From Oscarella lobularis (lineage: Eukaryota; Porifera; Homoscleromorpha; Homosclerophorida; Oscarellidae): DNA of 64,000 nucleotides. This document shows, piece after piece, positions 37,792-48,730 of this stretch. The number at the start of each line of letters is the position of its first letter. The first letter of the stretch is position 1. The notes beneath the pieces were generated by a model that saw nothing but the letters and a program-made list of their open reading frames with translations, was not told the DNA's origin and ran no database searches. Both the position numbers and the translations under genes were made by a program. The DNA lies in NCBI RefSeq assembly GCF_947507565.1, contig NC_089190.1, forward strand, positions 2,046,001-2,110,000, in the 5' to 3' direction.

Positions 37792-38034
37792 TTCTTTTTA
37801 CGTGTAAGAGGAGCGTTGTGGAACAGTGCTGCGCATGCGCGCATAAAGTTTTTCCAAGAAATACTCCCTAGACAAGGAACGGACCCTTTTAGATAGCTTG
37901 CATTCATCGATTTCGGACTAATTAAGCAATAAATGATTCAATCTATAGAGTCATTGCATGAGAAATTTACTAGAACCGAAGCTGCTCGGGTTCGATAGCG
38001 TGCGTTACAACAATCGTACATGTAACTCGATTCA

Positions 38035-38779
38035 ATGGCAGGAAAGAATTCTCAAGGTTTTCAACGCAATAGCCATCTCTACCACAACCCAATAACTATA
38101 TACGTAGACGCAGCATTAGTCTCAAGCGACGGCTCGGCGTCAAAATTGATGGTCGACCCGAAAGCCGTTCGTCGACAAGGCCCGTATGACCTAGTCCACT
38201 TAGCCCAACAAGTCCAGACGGTATAGCACTACAGGACGATCGCGAACGAATAGAAAAACCATCGCTTCAGGCAGATCAATTCATTCGAGCGACAGCGGGA
38301 AGCAAATTGCAGCAAATAGCGACGCAAATAAGATTTCTCCAAGCTCAGGTAAATTAAATTTAATTAATTAATTTAATTAGAGAGAGAGACTTCTCTAGGC
38401 GCACGAAGTCCTCGAAAACGCGCGAAGAGACGCCCAATTGCATCACGCTGAGTGCAACTTCGAAAAGCGTCCAGGAAAAATATACTATCTCTACGAGAAA
38501 CCCAATGGGAAAACCTACTTCTCTATGCTTTCACCAGAGGTAAGAAGAGCGGGGGGGAAAGTTTAATTAATTAATAAGATTAAAGATATTTATTATTAGG
38601 ATTGGGGGTCGTCTGCACCCCATGAAATTGTAGGCGGCTTTCGTCTCGAAATGGATATGTCGTGGACGCCCGTCGACGACATAGCGGAACGCGATAAGGA
38701 AATACGGGCCATTGATCGCGTGTTGAGCACGAAAAATATCAAGGATGCAATCACGTTGGGAGATGAAGAAGACAGTTAG
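38035..38779 (+). CDS. C1orf50 family protein
   Basis: An uncharacterised conserved protein. Start exon [18 protein letters not shown]..., then [12 protein letters not shown] joined to [20 protein letters not shown], aligning with human C1orf50 '[35 protein letters not shown]'. Later exons read [60 protein letters not shown] and [14 protein letters not shown]. Stop at 38777-38779. Three introns. The C-terminus ends 13 bp from the stop codon of PHB2 on the opposite strand. Function unknown (human protein has been linked to mitochondria or DNA repair in surveys; I would not rely on this). Confidence 0.92.
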
Positions 38780-38792
38780 TTTAAGCGACGTC

Positions 38793-40529
38793 TCACTTGC
38801 CTTTTTCTCGATTTCTCTTCACTGCATCCATACTCTCGAGCAAAGAGTCCCTGAAATAATGATAATAAATAAATAAATAAATAAATAAATATTGATTTTT
38901 GTACAGTTCTTCTTCGCCTGATAGCACGTTGAGAAGGAGACCCTTTCCGTCGAGTAGAACGCGATTTTGAGACGTAGAAATCTTTAAAAACAAGAATTCA
39001 GCGCATCCATAGTGAGAATATTCAATATTAGTACTGTTTTGGATATGGCTTGCGCAGCCTTGATTTTCCTAAGTCTCAAATAGCCCGGATTATCCGTCAT
39101 TGCCTTTCCCAAGTAAAAATCAACAGTCAAGAAAAAATAAATATTATTAGAGATAGATATATCGATTATATATGTAAGGATATCATTGCTGCAGAGAGTG
39201 CTTCTCCTTCAGCTTGAACGACTTTCTGCTGTCGTTCCTGCTTCGCTTTTTCCACAAGAAACGCTGCTCTTTGTGCTTCCTGTTGAGCTATAAATAGATC
39301 AATCGATTTCGTCTCTCAATTATAGTAGCTATTTTTAGTTGCCATACCAACTTGCTTGGACTCAATCGCCGCCGTGTATTCGGGACTGAAGGATAAATCC
39401 GTCTGAAATAAATAAATTAATTGGTATTTTTTCTTGACCCCGCCCACCTCCACATACAATAGAAACGTCGTCGAGAATGAGATTAAAGTCCATTGCCCTG
39501 TTCACCAGCTGTTCCTTGACAAGAAGACTCACCTAGACAGACAAAGAAAACGTCTAGGGGAGACATACAGTAGGGCTTCCAAAGGGGGGCGGGGGGAAAA
39601 GAAACTAGACACTTAGTGGCAGCAGCTAATGCATGCATGAGAAATGGACTGTGAGAATGAGTCCCCAAGTAGCAAAGAAAAATACCAAAAAACCGCAGCA
39701 TAATTTAATTTATATAGGACGTCGAATTGAAAGGTTTCGCGCATAATTTACGCAGCAAGGGTGGAGTAGTATCGGGACCCCGCCCACACTCACACCCCCA
39801 ATAATAAACGAGATTCTATTTATTAATTCATTTACCTTTTGACGTTGAGTGATCAGCTGCGATGCATTGAATTGGGCAACCACGCTTTTTAAAACCTGAA
39901 AATAATACCAATTATGTTTAGGTCACGTGGCTATTAGGTATTTTCTTTCTCACTTCGTTTCCTATTGATGGGAGAACGCGGTCGTCGTAATCTGTACCGA
40001 GGCGTTGGTAGATTGTCGGCAGAGCGTCGGCTCTCGGTCGGGCGAGCACTCTCAGGCTGATATTAACGACTTGCAAATCTGCAAATGATTTTAATCATTT
40101 ATTTATTTATTTATTTAATATTTCGGCTTTTGCCTTTGCTTCCCGTTGGTGACGTCACTCGTCGCGGTCTCGATCGAATGTCGAAGATGATAGGAATTTG
40201 AAACCAGGGAATCCTAGAATCCGGGAGACCGTCAACTCCTTCTAGCGATTTTTTTCGTTTTCGTACCGAAAATGAAGTCCCTCCGCGTAGACGCGATTCT
40301 GCACGCCGCCAATTCGACTGAAAATAATTGCCCGATGACCTCCGTCGACTGGAGAAACCGTTTAGCGCTCGATTCGAACTCGTCGATGTTGCGTACCCGT
40401 GTAGATGGACTGTTTCACGCCGTAGCCAAGCAGGCCGGCGCCCATGAGCAGTCCCGTACCAATAGCGGCACCTCGCGGTGCTCCCCGTTGGCTCGCCTGG
40501 CGAAAAGCTGACGAAAAGTTGAAGCTCAT
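38793..40529 (-). CDS. PHB2: Prohibitin-2
   Basis: Subunit of the inner-membrane prohibitin ring complex that organises cristae, works with the OPA1 pathway and serves as a mitophagy receptor. The start [18 protein letters not shown] is followed by the N-terminal hydrophobic anchor [20 protein letters not shown] and, after an intron, [19 protein letters not shown] with YAEGLHFR. Inner exons cover the PHB/SPFH domain and coiled coil (for example [12 protein letters not shown]-type and [16 protein letters not shown]-type stretches at 39.2-40.1 kb). The C-terminus is [18 protein letters not shown], stopping at 38795-38793. It has Met1-Ser rather than vertebrate MAQNLKD but the same length. About eight introns; one near 39520-39840 is longer than average. 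Confidence 0.93.
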
Positions 40530-41224
40530 TCTTTTCGTGAGCACGTGCTTTAGACGCAGTCGGACGCCCGGACTTCTTACGTCATGCGCACGACCCGTAC
40601 GCGGATTACATTTGCAAAAATCAAACAATAGAAAAGCCACTTCCGTTTACGATACCTCTCGCATCTGGCGTCTGCGAGCACGTGCACTGTACGCACGATT
40701 TTAGGCAAATTGCTAGGGGGTCCAGATGCGGGAGTCAGGTGCGTCCACGCCTTTGCTTCGCGGAATACGGGAATCGCTCGGCATCTCGATGACGAAAATG
40801 CAAAACGCCCCGACACTCACAATCTTTCTCCCCCTAGGGCATTCCATTCAAAAATCTCACGCACTACATATGTACATTTTACAAGTGTAAAATCCTTTTG
40901 TCATTCAATATAAATATCCAGTAGCATCTCCCCCCAGAAAAGGAAAAAAAAAAGACCATCGTCAGGCGTACAAGTGGGGGACAACTACCACTACTACCTA
41001 AAATCGCGATTGACAATAAAGAGGGAAGAGAGAAAAAAAAACCGTGCAAGTCTCATTTTTCGCGCGCGCGCGCGCGAAAATCGTTCGTCGTGCATGCAAA
41101 AAATCTCTACTGTACTCATTCAGACTAGACGTATTCTAAAAAAAAGCATAGTCTCCCGTGGTTCATCTACGTGCCGCGCCGCCTCCTCCTCCTCCGCTTT
41201 CTCGGAGGGGGCCCCCGCGTTCTC
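40530..41224. other. Intergenic between PHB2 start and FoxL2 3' end
   Basis: No gene seen. It should include the PHB2 promoter and the FoxL2 3' UTR. A perfect (CG)8 run lies at 41061-41076, and a run of AT-rich sequence with TACATATGTACA at about 40863-40874. Confidence 0.5.
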
Positions 41225-42361
41225 TCACGACGACGCGGATGTGATATACGAATCGTAATACGGATGGTAACCGTGGGAATGATACTGATGCGGAACAGTC
41301 TGCGCTACGTACGGCGGCGACGGTTCGGGCGGCGGATAAGCGGCGATCGAAGCAGCGGTGACGACGGCGGCATTCGTTTGATGATACCCGTATTGATAAG
41401 GACTGCTCGTGCTGCTGGGCGAGGGGGTCGGATAAAGCGACTCCTCGTAGCAAATCGGCGGCGGCGGGAGCGGCATTTCTTCTTTGATGTAGAGACTACC
41501 GCTCGACGATTGCGTGTAGGAGGGATAAGAGTAAATGGACTCGTTGGCCGATGCGTAGGGCGCGGCCGTCGCCGACGACGTGCACGTGGGGGAAAGCCCA
41601 AGGGGAGATGATAAGGAGTCGGTCGCAGCGGGGGGAGTCGGCGCGCTGCAGGAATAAACGCACGACGTTGAGCCGAAATCGCGACCCACTGGCGGCGGCG
41701 GCGGCGGCGGCGGGAGAGACCACATCGATGATGACGACGTTGGGACGTGGGGTAACGCCCCTCCTTGTAGGTGCTGAAAGTTTTGCGATACCGGGGGAGG
41801 GATAGGCGGCGAACAGAGACCCGTAGTCGATTGCTGCTGTTGTTGCTGTTGCTGTTGCTGTTGCTGTTGTCCCGTCGTAAAATATATAGGTTTCTTGTCC
41901 TCGCTGGGTCGCGTGGGTCGTTTCATTCGACGTCGACGTCGGAAGTTGCCGTTTTCGAACATTTCCTCGCACGACGGATCGAGCGTCCAATAGTTGCCTT
42001 TTTTATCCGGGCCGCTTCGCGGGATCTTGTGAAAGCATTCGTTCAACGACAGATTGTGGCGAATCGAGTTCTGCCAGCCCTTCTTGTTCTTCTCGTAATA
42101 GGGAAAATGGTCCATGATGAATTGATATATTTCGTTGAGCGTCAGCTTCTTGTCGGGCGACTTGAGCACGGCCATTGCGATTAGAGCGACGTACGAATAA
42201 GGAGGTTTGACGTTCGAGTCGCGATCCGAATCGGTAGGCGTGATTGTCATCAACGACGGTTTGAGATCGCCGCTGGTGATGCCGCCGCCGGAGGCGACGA
42301 CGGTCGCGCCGCCGCCGCTAGCGCTACTCGCACTGCTGTACGTTTCTTCGTCGGTCGACAT
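41225..42361 (-). CDS. FOXL2: FoxL2 forkhead transcription factor, intronless
   Basis: A 378-residue forkhead factor. The DNA-binding domain (about residues 53-155) reads [76 protein letters not shown]. The block [14 protein letters not shown] right after wing 2 is the feature that points to FoxL2 (vertebrate [14 protein letters not shown]). The recognition helix [10 protein letters not shown] is intact. A poly-Gln run (about 41832-41870), Pro runs and Ser/Tyr-rich sequence follow. Like vertebrate FOXL2, the gene has no intron. I chose the ATG at 42361 ([10 protein letters not shown]) as the first ATG in frame. FoxL2 acts in gonad and mesoderm-related cell types in bilaterians; its role here is unknown. 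Confidence 0.93.
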   Translation of the reverse strand: MSTDEETYSSASSASGGGATVVASGGGITSGDLKPSLMTITPTDSDRDSNVKPPYSYVALIAMAVLKSPDKKLTLNEIYQFIMDHFPYYEKNKKGWQNSIRHNLSLNECFHKIPRSGPDKKGNYWTLDPSCEEMFENGNFRRRRRMKRPTRPSEDKKPIYFTTGQQQQQQQQQQQQQSTTGLCSPPIPPPVSQNFQHLQGGALPHVPTSSSSMWSLPPPPPPPPVGRDFGSTSCVYSCSAPTPPAATDSLSSPLGLSPTCTSSATAAPYASANESIYSYPSYTQSSSGSLYIKEEMPLPPPPICYEESLYPTPSPSSTSSPYQYGYHQTNAAVVTAASIAAYPPPEPSPPYVAQTVPHQYHSHGYHPYYDSYITSASS

Positions 42362-43644
42362 GAATGATGAGGCACTATGACACTTTCGCTCCAAACGTAA
42401 ACACTCCGGTCTCGCTTGGACTCGATTGAGGCGGGGGAAGTCGTGCCCCTTGTATTTGGCTCGCTCGAACCGAACGCTGATTGGCTTCGGCTGCTAATGG
42501 CTCATTAATCCACTTTGTCTCCGAACCAATCGACTGGACAATGATGTCAAATCCAATTAGCATCAACCCCAAGTGACGTGTAGGCGTGACGTTTTTCCAG
42601 GGAGATCGCTTACGCTGTTCCCAGCCGTTCGCACGTGCTCACCTGGAATTGGACTTGCTAATGGCATATCAACACGAGAGCACACGAGAAGAGATGCGAC
42701 GCGTTCCGCCCCTCGACGTTCGAGCGCTAGAAAGCGAACAAGCCTGCTCTCGACCGCAAAACGGCGTCTAAACTCTTCGAGGCGATTTATTCCCGCGTAC
42801 TTTACTGGGCCGATTAATGGATTGAAGGTCATGCAATGGGTTTGCTTTCTTCATCAATTGCGGTCGGGTTTCGCGGTATTGAACTGTCTGAGCATGCGGA
42901 AGCCGTTAATTGGAGAGGGCGGTGCGCACGAACGCGAAGAAGTCACCGACGACACGTTTCGACCCGAAACGAGCCCAAATGGGGCCGCGTCGCGTGTCGT
43001 CGGGCACGCGAGAGCCGGCTCCCGCCGAGCTGATCAACAGCCAACTCGCGGGCGTTTGCATTTGGCCCGCGGGGTCTCATCGACGACGTGGCGCCGCTGG
43101 CAGGATCATGGAAGCAAGAGGCGCACACATGTTAGTGTTTCAATACGATTTTGCATAATTGACGATAAGGGCGTGACAGAGAGTTCGACAAACAGTAAAT
43201 AGAAGAGCCGGAAGCGCGCACAGCCACTGTTTGACCAATCCGGATGTCCGGAAGTCTAGAAACGCCCTCATATCCGCGCGCGCGATAAGGGATGACTGTC
43301 TCCGCGCAAGTGCCCTTTAGGGCCGCCGCGCCGGCAAAGAAACCGCGAAACGATCGCTTAGAAAAATCGAACCAGATGCCGAATGCTCGAAAGGGACTCG
43401 TCTCCCTCCCCCCTCCCCCAACTCTTTCCCACTCTCCCCCGCAAAATGTATCAGGTGTCCTGCCAGCGTCTTCCTTCTGAATGTTTATTTGTTGATCTTT
43501 TTTCGCGGAAGGGATCCCCGTGTTGCTCCTACGCCGTTTCCACAACAACGCGCGCTCAACATCCGCGTAGACGCAACCGCGCGTGCAGGAATGAATAAAT
43601 GTTCTCAATACGCACACGAAAAGAACAATGCAACGCGGGAACGA
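42362..43644. promoter_or_regulatory. FoxL2 upstream region, 1.3 kb, and USP5 3' flank
   Basis: No recognised gene. A CCAAT box in either orientation occurs near the FoxL2 start (ATTGG at about 42479; CCAAT at 42527 and 42554). A 209-codon open frame on the + strand at 42573-43199 has no family resemblance and Arg-rich composition expected from GC-rich noncoding DNA. Confidence 0.5.
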
Positions 43645-46596
43645 CTACGAAATTCGTGCGAACAGGTAGAGATAGGCCAAGTCGCGTCGCGGCTTTTCCG
43701 AAACGGCGACTTTGCGATCGTTATAGATGACCCATCTGAAAACAAAAGACGAATAGGCCTTGTAGAAGGAGGCGGGGACGCGCGCAATATAAAGGGAATC
43801 CGAACAATGGTCGGACGTCCTTTTTCCCGTATCGGTAAATGATTCGCTAGCGCGGTGTCAATACAAAAGGACCGCGAGCGCGCGAATCGCCTGCGACAGC
43901 TGCGATAACGTCATTGGTCAACCGGAAAAGCGCGGGCTAATTTCGCGCCCCTAGGCGTGCGCGCGTTCCACCTATCGCAAGTTTAGGCCCTGGGGCACAG
44001 CGGGGTCTCCATCGAAGACGTAGAAATGCGCCGGGGGACCGTCCGTTTAGCATGACATAACCGGTCCGACTGGCGCCCAAAGTCTGCTTGCCCCGGAGGG
44101 CCCCCTCCTTCTCATTTCCGCGATCCGATCTATAATCTTTCTTACCTTCCCTGCTTGAGTATGTGACACACGTAATGTCCCGTCATCGTCGACGTTCCCA
44201 TATGGCTGATGAAGGCGACAAGCTTGTACTCTAGTGGAAAAGAGAGAGACTCGCAATTAGGGCAACCGCTTCATAACTATAATTCGATTCGCGCTCTACC
44301 CATTCCCCAAGGCGCTAAAGATTCGCGCGCATTTCGTTCGCGGGCTTCAATTCAATTAGCGAGGGCTAGTGTATAAAGACTTACTTCCATTGCCCGTACG
44401 GTGCTTCTCCTGCGGCTGCGGCGGCGGCGGCGGCGGCCCATCAGCAGCCGCTCCGTGGCTTGTCGATCGCATTAGAGCGTCTAGTTCGTCCACATGGCTA
44501 AACAGCCAATCGCCGGCCCTTTCCAGATTTCCACTCTACGAGAATAGAAAAAAAACGCGGGGTGACGTCTACGACTTTTCGCGCGCGCCGAACCGAAGGA
44601 AATATGCGCGTTCGACTGTACGCGAAATGAAAAGCTACCCTATACCGTATTTTTCAATCCCAATTCGGCTTGATCGCGCGCGAAGCCCATCGCCATCAGC
44701 ATTGTAATGGATTCTTCGTCGAATTTTGCACTAGAGCTATCCGATTGCATCGGCGCATCAAAATCTAGAAGCGATGTTTTTTCGCGCCGTTTTTCTTTTC
44801 GCGCCAAGGTTACCCGCGTCTTCCATGTGCTCCAATATCCACGCCATCGCCGCTTCGGAGCCGGCGTTTTTCGTGTGATAGACGGCCTTGCGGCAACCTT
44901 CGACCGCAAAGCCCATTTCGGCTAATTGTTGCACGAGAGCCTCGTCAATTTGAATCTCTAAAAGCAAAAAAATGTTGATTAGTACACGCGATCTGTGACG
45001 TACGAGGAGCCGTTTCCGGTTTGTCTTCTGGAAGTTCCCTTTCGCCGGATTGGACGCCGCCAAGCGCGCGCAAGTGCGTGATATCAATCTCATCGGGAAC
45101 TTGGATAGACACGTCTAGAAGCATAAGAAACGAAAATAAATAAATAAACATGTAGACTTAATTAATTACGGATACAAATAGTTTAGGATCAGATTGTCAG
45201 CATCTTTGTTTAGGTGAAGTAATAAAATAAAATAAAGCATTCTATCTGATACGTTTGGATATGAAATAGATCAACGTGGCTTGCGTGTGAGCGTAACTCT
45301 TAAAGATTTTACTGTACCTATTTTTTTGGGGACCCAGTCGTCACCGAGAGTGAATTTCTTCATTTGTATCATGAGGTAGTCGGGGAATGTTGCAAAGTGC
45401 GTTGTTCTAATACGGGGAACTATCAGAGATCTCCGCCGCCCCGTTACTTACTTGGTTGCCGTCGTTTTTGCATTGATTGCAGTACTGAAGAAATCCGTCA
45501 GAGTTTCCGGTTGAGCGAACGCGGCTATAGCGGCGGAAAGATGCACAATGGGACGAACAATGTCGTCCGGTTTTCTGACGGAGAGAAAATTCAATTTCTT
45601 TTTATTATTCAATTATCTATTGATTCTACATCTGCTCCTTCTTTGCTTCCATTTCCTTTCGTTTGACTTCCCAAGCGGCAACATCCTCTGACCAAGAAAA
45701 AATATTAATAAAAAATATTAATAAATTGACTATGTCACCTTTATTGATTGCTGCCTCCAATGGCACAGGAAGTGACCACAGAGTATCTGATCTGGATGTA
45801 TATCGAACGCAACCTGAACTGCCACACTCAAGCCTTTCTTCTACCTATAAAAACGCACGTGGACTCATAAGAGATCTTCTACTCGCGAGTGCGAAATGAC
45901 CTCAAATCGAAAGGAGTCAACTGGATTTACAATTCCCGGTGACGCATGCTCAAAGCGATCAATCATATTCAATAGATGCAGAAAGAATTCTTGAGCATCC
46001 TGCAGTGAGAGAATTTGACGTCACGAGATACGCACGTTAGAAACCATGACTACAAACGCGCGCTAGACTACAATACAAGGAAGCCCGGCTGCTCGCTGTT
46101 GCAAATTTTATTACCTGTTGTCTATTAGTAGAAAACTCAGGATGACCTTTTCCAATAATTGCCTTTATCATGCCTGGTCGAATTCCGCGTTGGCCCTTTC
46201 CAATATAATTTCAATTTAATTAATAAAGCGAGAGGCATATTGAAGTACTGTAATAATGAATACAACAAAAAGGAGCCCCAGTAATAGTGAATACAACAAA
46301 AAGGAGCCCCCAGTAATAGTGAATACAACGAAAAGGAGCCTCAGTAATAGTGAATACAACAAAAAGGAGCCCAGTAATAGTGAATACAACAAAAAGGAGC
46401 CCCAGTAATAGTGAATACACCGAGAAGGAGCCCCAGTAGTAATGAATACAACAAAAAGGAGCCCCAGTACACTGTACCCTTGATTTCTTGGGTTTATCAT
46501 CGTCCTCCCCCTTCTTTTCCTCTTTATCTAAAGGCTGGGAATATTTCCCTGATGTGAGCCCAACCCCCAATTTGGCCCTATGAAAAAAAATAGTAC

Positions 46597-46629
<33 letters not shown>

Positions 46630-48392
46630 TACACTAGTGGCTACATTTGTATTGTGAAATCTCGCGTTGGATCACGAGACGCCGACTGAAATATCGCAGG
46701 CGCTTGATCCGCGTAGCGTTTCACAAAATCAGGCAAAGTGAAGAGAACTTGAAGTATAGAATTCATGTAGCAAGTGTTGCCGAGATTCGCCAGCCCTGTG
46801 TATCCCGGACCAAAAAGTGGCATCAGCTGACAACCAGATTCCTAAAAAAATAATAATTAAACATAATTAATTAAATTAAATAATTTATTGCCTACCTGTA
46901 TTACATCCCATTCCAATAATTTGAGATTGGCGTCCACTTCCAATTCTTCCATTGTTTTGTCTGTCTAAAATAAAAATAGAAGATCCGATTTAGAGCAAAA
47001 AAATCATCTATTTATTCCCACGTCACTACGTAACTAGAACGTATTAATTAATTAATACTCGCGCTACCTTCTCCAGCATCATCCGATTGATTCCAAAATG
47101 AGCTAAATGCTGAGCTAACAAAGGATCTTCCACCATGGCATCTTCATCATACGAATAAACATCTAAGATAAAGACAGAGAAACACGCACTAAATTATTAG
47201 CAATCCTATTAGAGACCACAATCTGGCGCGACTAACTATTCATACGTTCTCAGGGGAGAAGCGCTATAACTATTAAGAGGGTCTCACGCTAATTCTATGT
47301 GAGAAAAAAGGTCAAATATGAGCCCACCTGCTCCGTCAGCTGTGATTGTGCCCAGTTTCACGCACAGAGGATATCCCGTCTGTTCGAAATGCTCCACGGC
47401 GTGATTATTTCCACCGGAACCTACGTCGATTTATTGGCATATATGTTATATATTATTTAATCGGCTTCTCCCCTTCTCACCGTCGAAGTAACGACGTCCA
47501 CACAAGATGGCGCCGTCCGTCAAATTCAGCCAGAGATTGTTCGTCAAATCGCATCGAGAGCAAATCCATCCACTTCCGCCGAAAAAATCAATAATAAATA
47601 ATCAAATAATTAAATAAATTACCTCGGCGTGATTTTGACTCCATTGTCAAGCTGTTTCAAATTCGCAGCATGCCTAAAGAATTCATAGTAACCCACGCCC
47701 CTAGTATAAATATTTTTTCTAACTTTGACTCGAATTTCATTTCGCCTTCCCACGCCGCGGCCACGTCCTCTTTCCACGCGCTTTCGGCCGCCAAAACGCC
47801 CGCAATCGATTTACTCACGTTTTCCGGCAAATCGTCGCACGGCAACGATATTGTCGTAAACGTCGGTAAAATAACCAAAGAGTTCGTCACATCGTATTCG
47901 ATCTATTTTTAGCGCGACTATTTATATTGATTTTATTTTTCGCGATGTACAGTACTCTACCGGTTCTTCGTCTAAATCGAAGCCGCCTTCGACACCTAGA
48001 GCCATTCTAGTTGGCTTCTTTTTCGGTGGAGCGTCGTCTTGCTTGGCAACGATCGCTCTCTGGGATGAACACGCGCTTGGCCACGTGGTGTCAAGTCACC
48101 TTGGCTAACCTACTGGTTTTTCCGTCTTTTTTGTGTGTAAGTAGAGTCGACAGCCCGTCTGCTGGTGATGGAGGGTCACGTAGTCGCGGCCGAAACCGAG
48201 AAAGTCGCTCAAGCTGACGTAGATGCCGTTTTCGCTTTCCTGGCCGCGAAAGCACTCGAAAAACGACGTCCCAGCTCGCTAAGCGCGTCTCACCGGACTG
48301 TCGAAACTAAACGCGCACTCGTCCTTGTATACGCGATTGCCGCCAAGAGGAACTTTGGCCGCGCCGTCGCCTAAAGACCGAAGGACTTCCAT
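43645..48392 (-). CDS. USP5: USP5/isopeptidase T, ubiquitin-specific protease
   Basis: USP5 disassembles unanchored polyubiquitin chains. The start at 48392 gives [18 protein letters not shown] and [12 protein letters not shown], matching vertebrate USP5. Then [34 protein letters not shown], the ZnF-UBP (KPCGWIC-type region at about 47440-47600 and NHAVEHF), and the catalytic Cys box [20 protein letters not shown] (about 46825-46755). Two UBA domains follow: [20 protein letters not shown] and [18 protein letters not shown]. The His box [18 protein letters not shown] is at about 44230-44155. The last exon (43735-43645), [20 protein letters not shown] then YLYLFARIS, is separated by a ~410-bp intron. 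Catalytic Cys and His are both present. About 20 introns; one holds a minisatellite at 46250-46470. Confidence 0.95.
46250..46470. repeat. 31-bp minisatellite, about 7 units, in a USP5 intron
   Basis: Units of GTAATAGTGAATACAACAAA followed by AAGGAGCCCCA repeat about seven times with small changes. It creates open frames on the minus strand that are not genes. Confidence 0.92.
46597..46628. repeat. (TG)n microsatellite
   Basis: About 15 TG dinucleotides in a USP5 intron, just downstream of the minisatellite. Confidence 0.95.
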
Positions 48393-48730
48393 AGTTTTGA
48401 AATTACGGTGATCCGTAACAAGTCACTGACGTCATGTCTCTACGTAGGATCATGTACTGTACGTACTCCATGTACGTACGTGCATAGATTTGTATTTTTA
48501 ATTAGTCATAATGCACTGCTATAAAAGCCAATAGGCGTACTTCTACAGCCTTACCAATATATCTCTCGCTGACAATCACGTGACAATGACGCACAACGCA
48601 AAATAAATAGACGGTGCTACGGCAATCCGATTAGAGTACACAGGTGTAGCAAAAAATCAACAGTCTTGCAGGCAGAGGCGAAGAAGGCGCTTACCGTTGC
48701 TTAGCGCTCCCTATATTCTCATTGAAAAGA
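48393..48730. promoter_or_regulatory. Divergent region between USP5 and GPR158-like A
   Basis: A 338-bp region between the start codons. It contains TGACGTCA at about 48426, dense GTACGTAC repeats (48456-48483) and, near the receptor start, GTTGCTTAGCGC. Both promoters should lie here. Confidence 0.5.

Noticed and set aside
42573-43199. 209-codon + strand open frame upstream of FoxL2
   Set aside because: Composition is Arg/Ser/Thr-rich like random GC-rich sequence, no domain or family motif, and no splice or start context; left as noncoding.
46216-46570. Repetitive minus-strand frames (LLYSLLLG-type)
   Set aside because: Produced by the 31-bp minisatellite in a USP5 intron.
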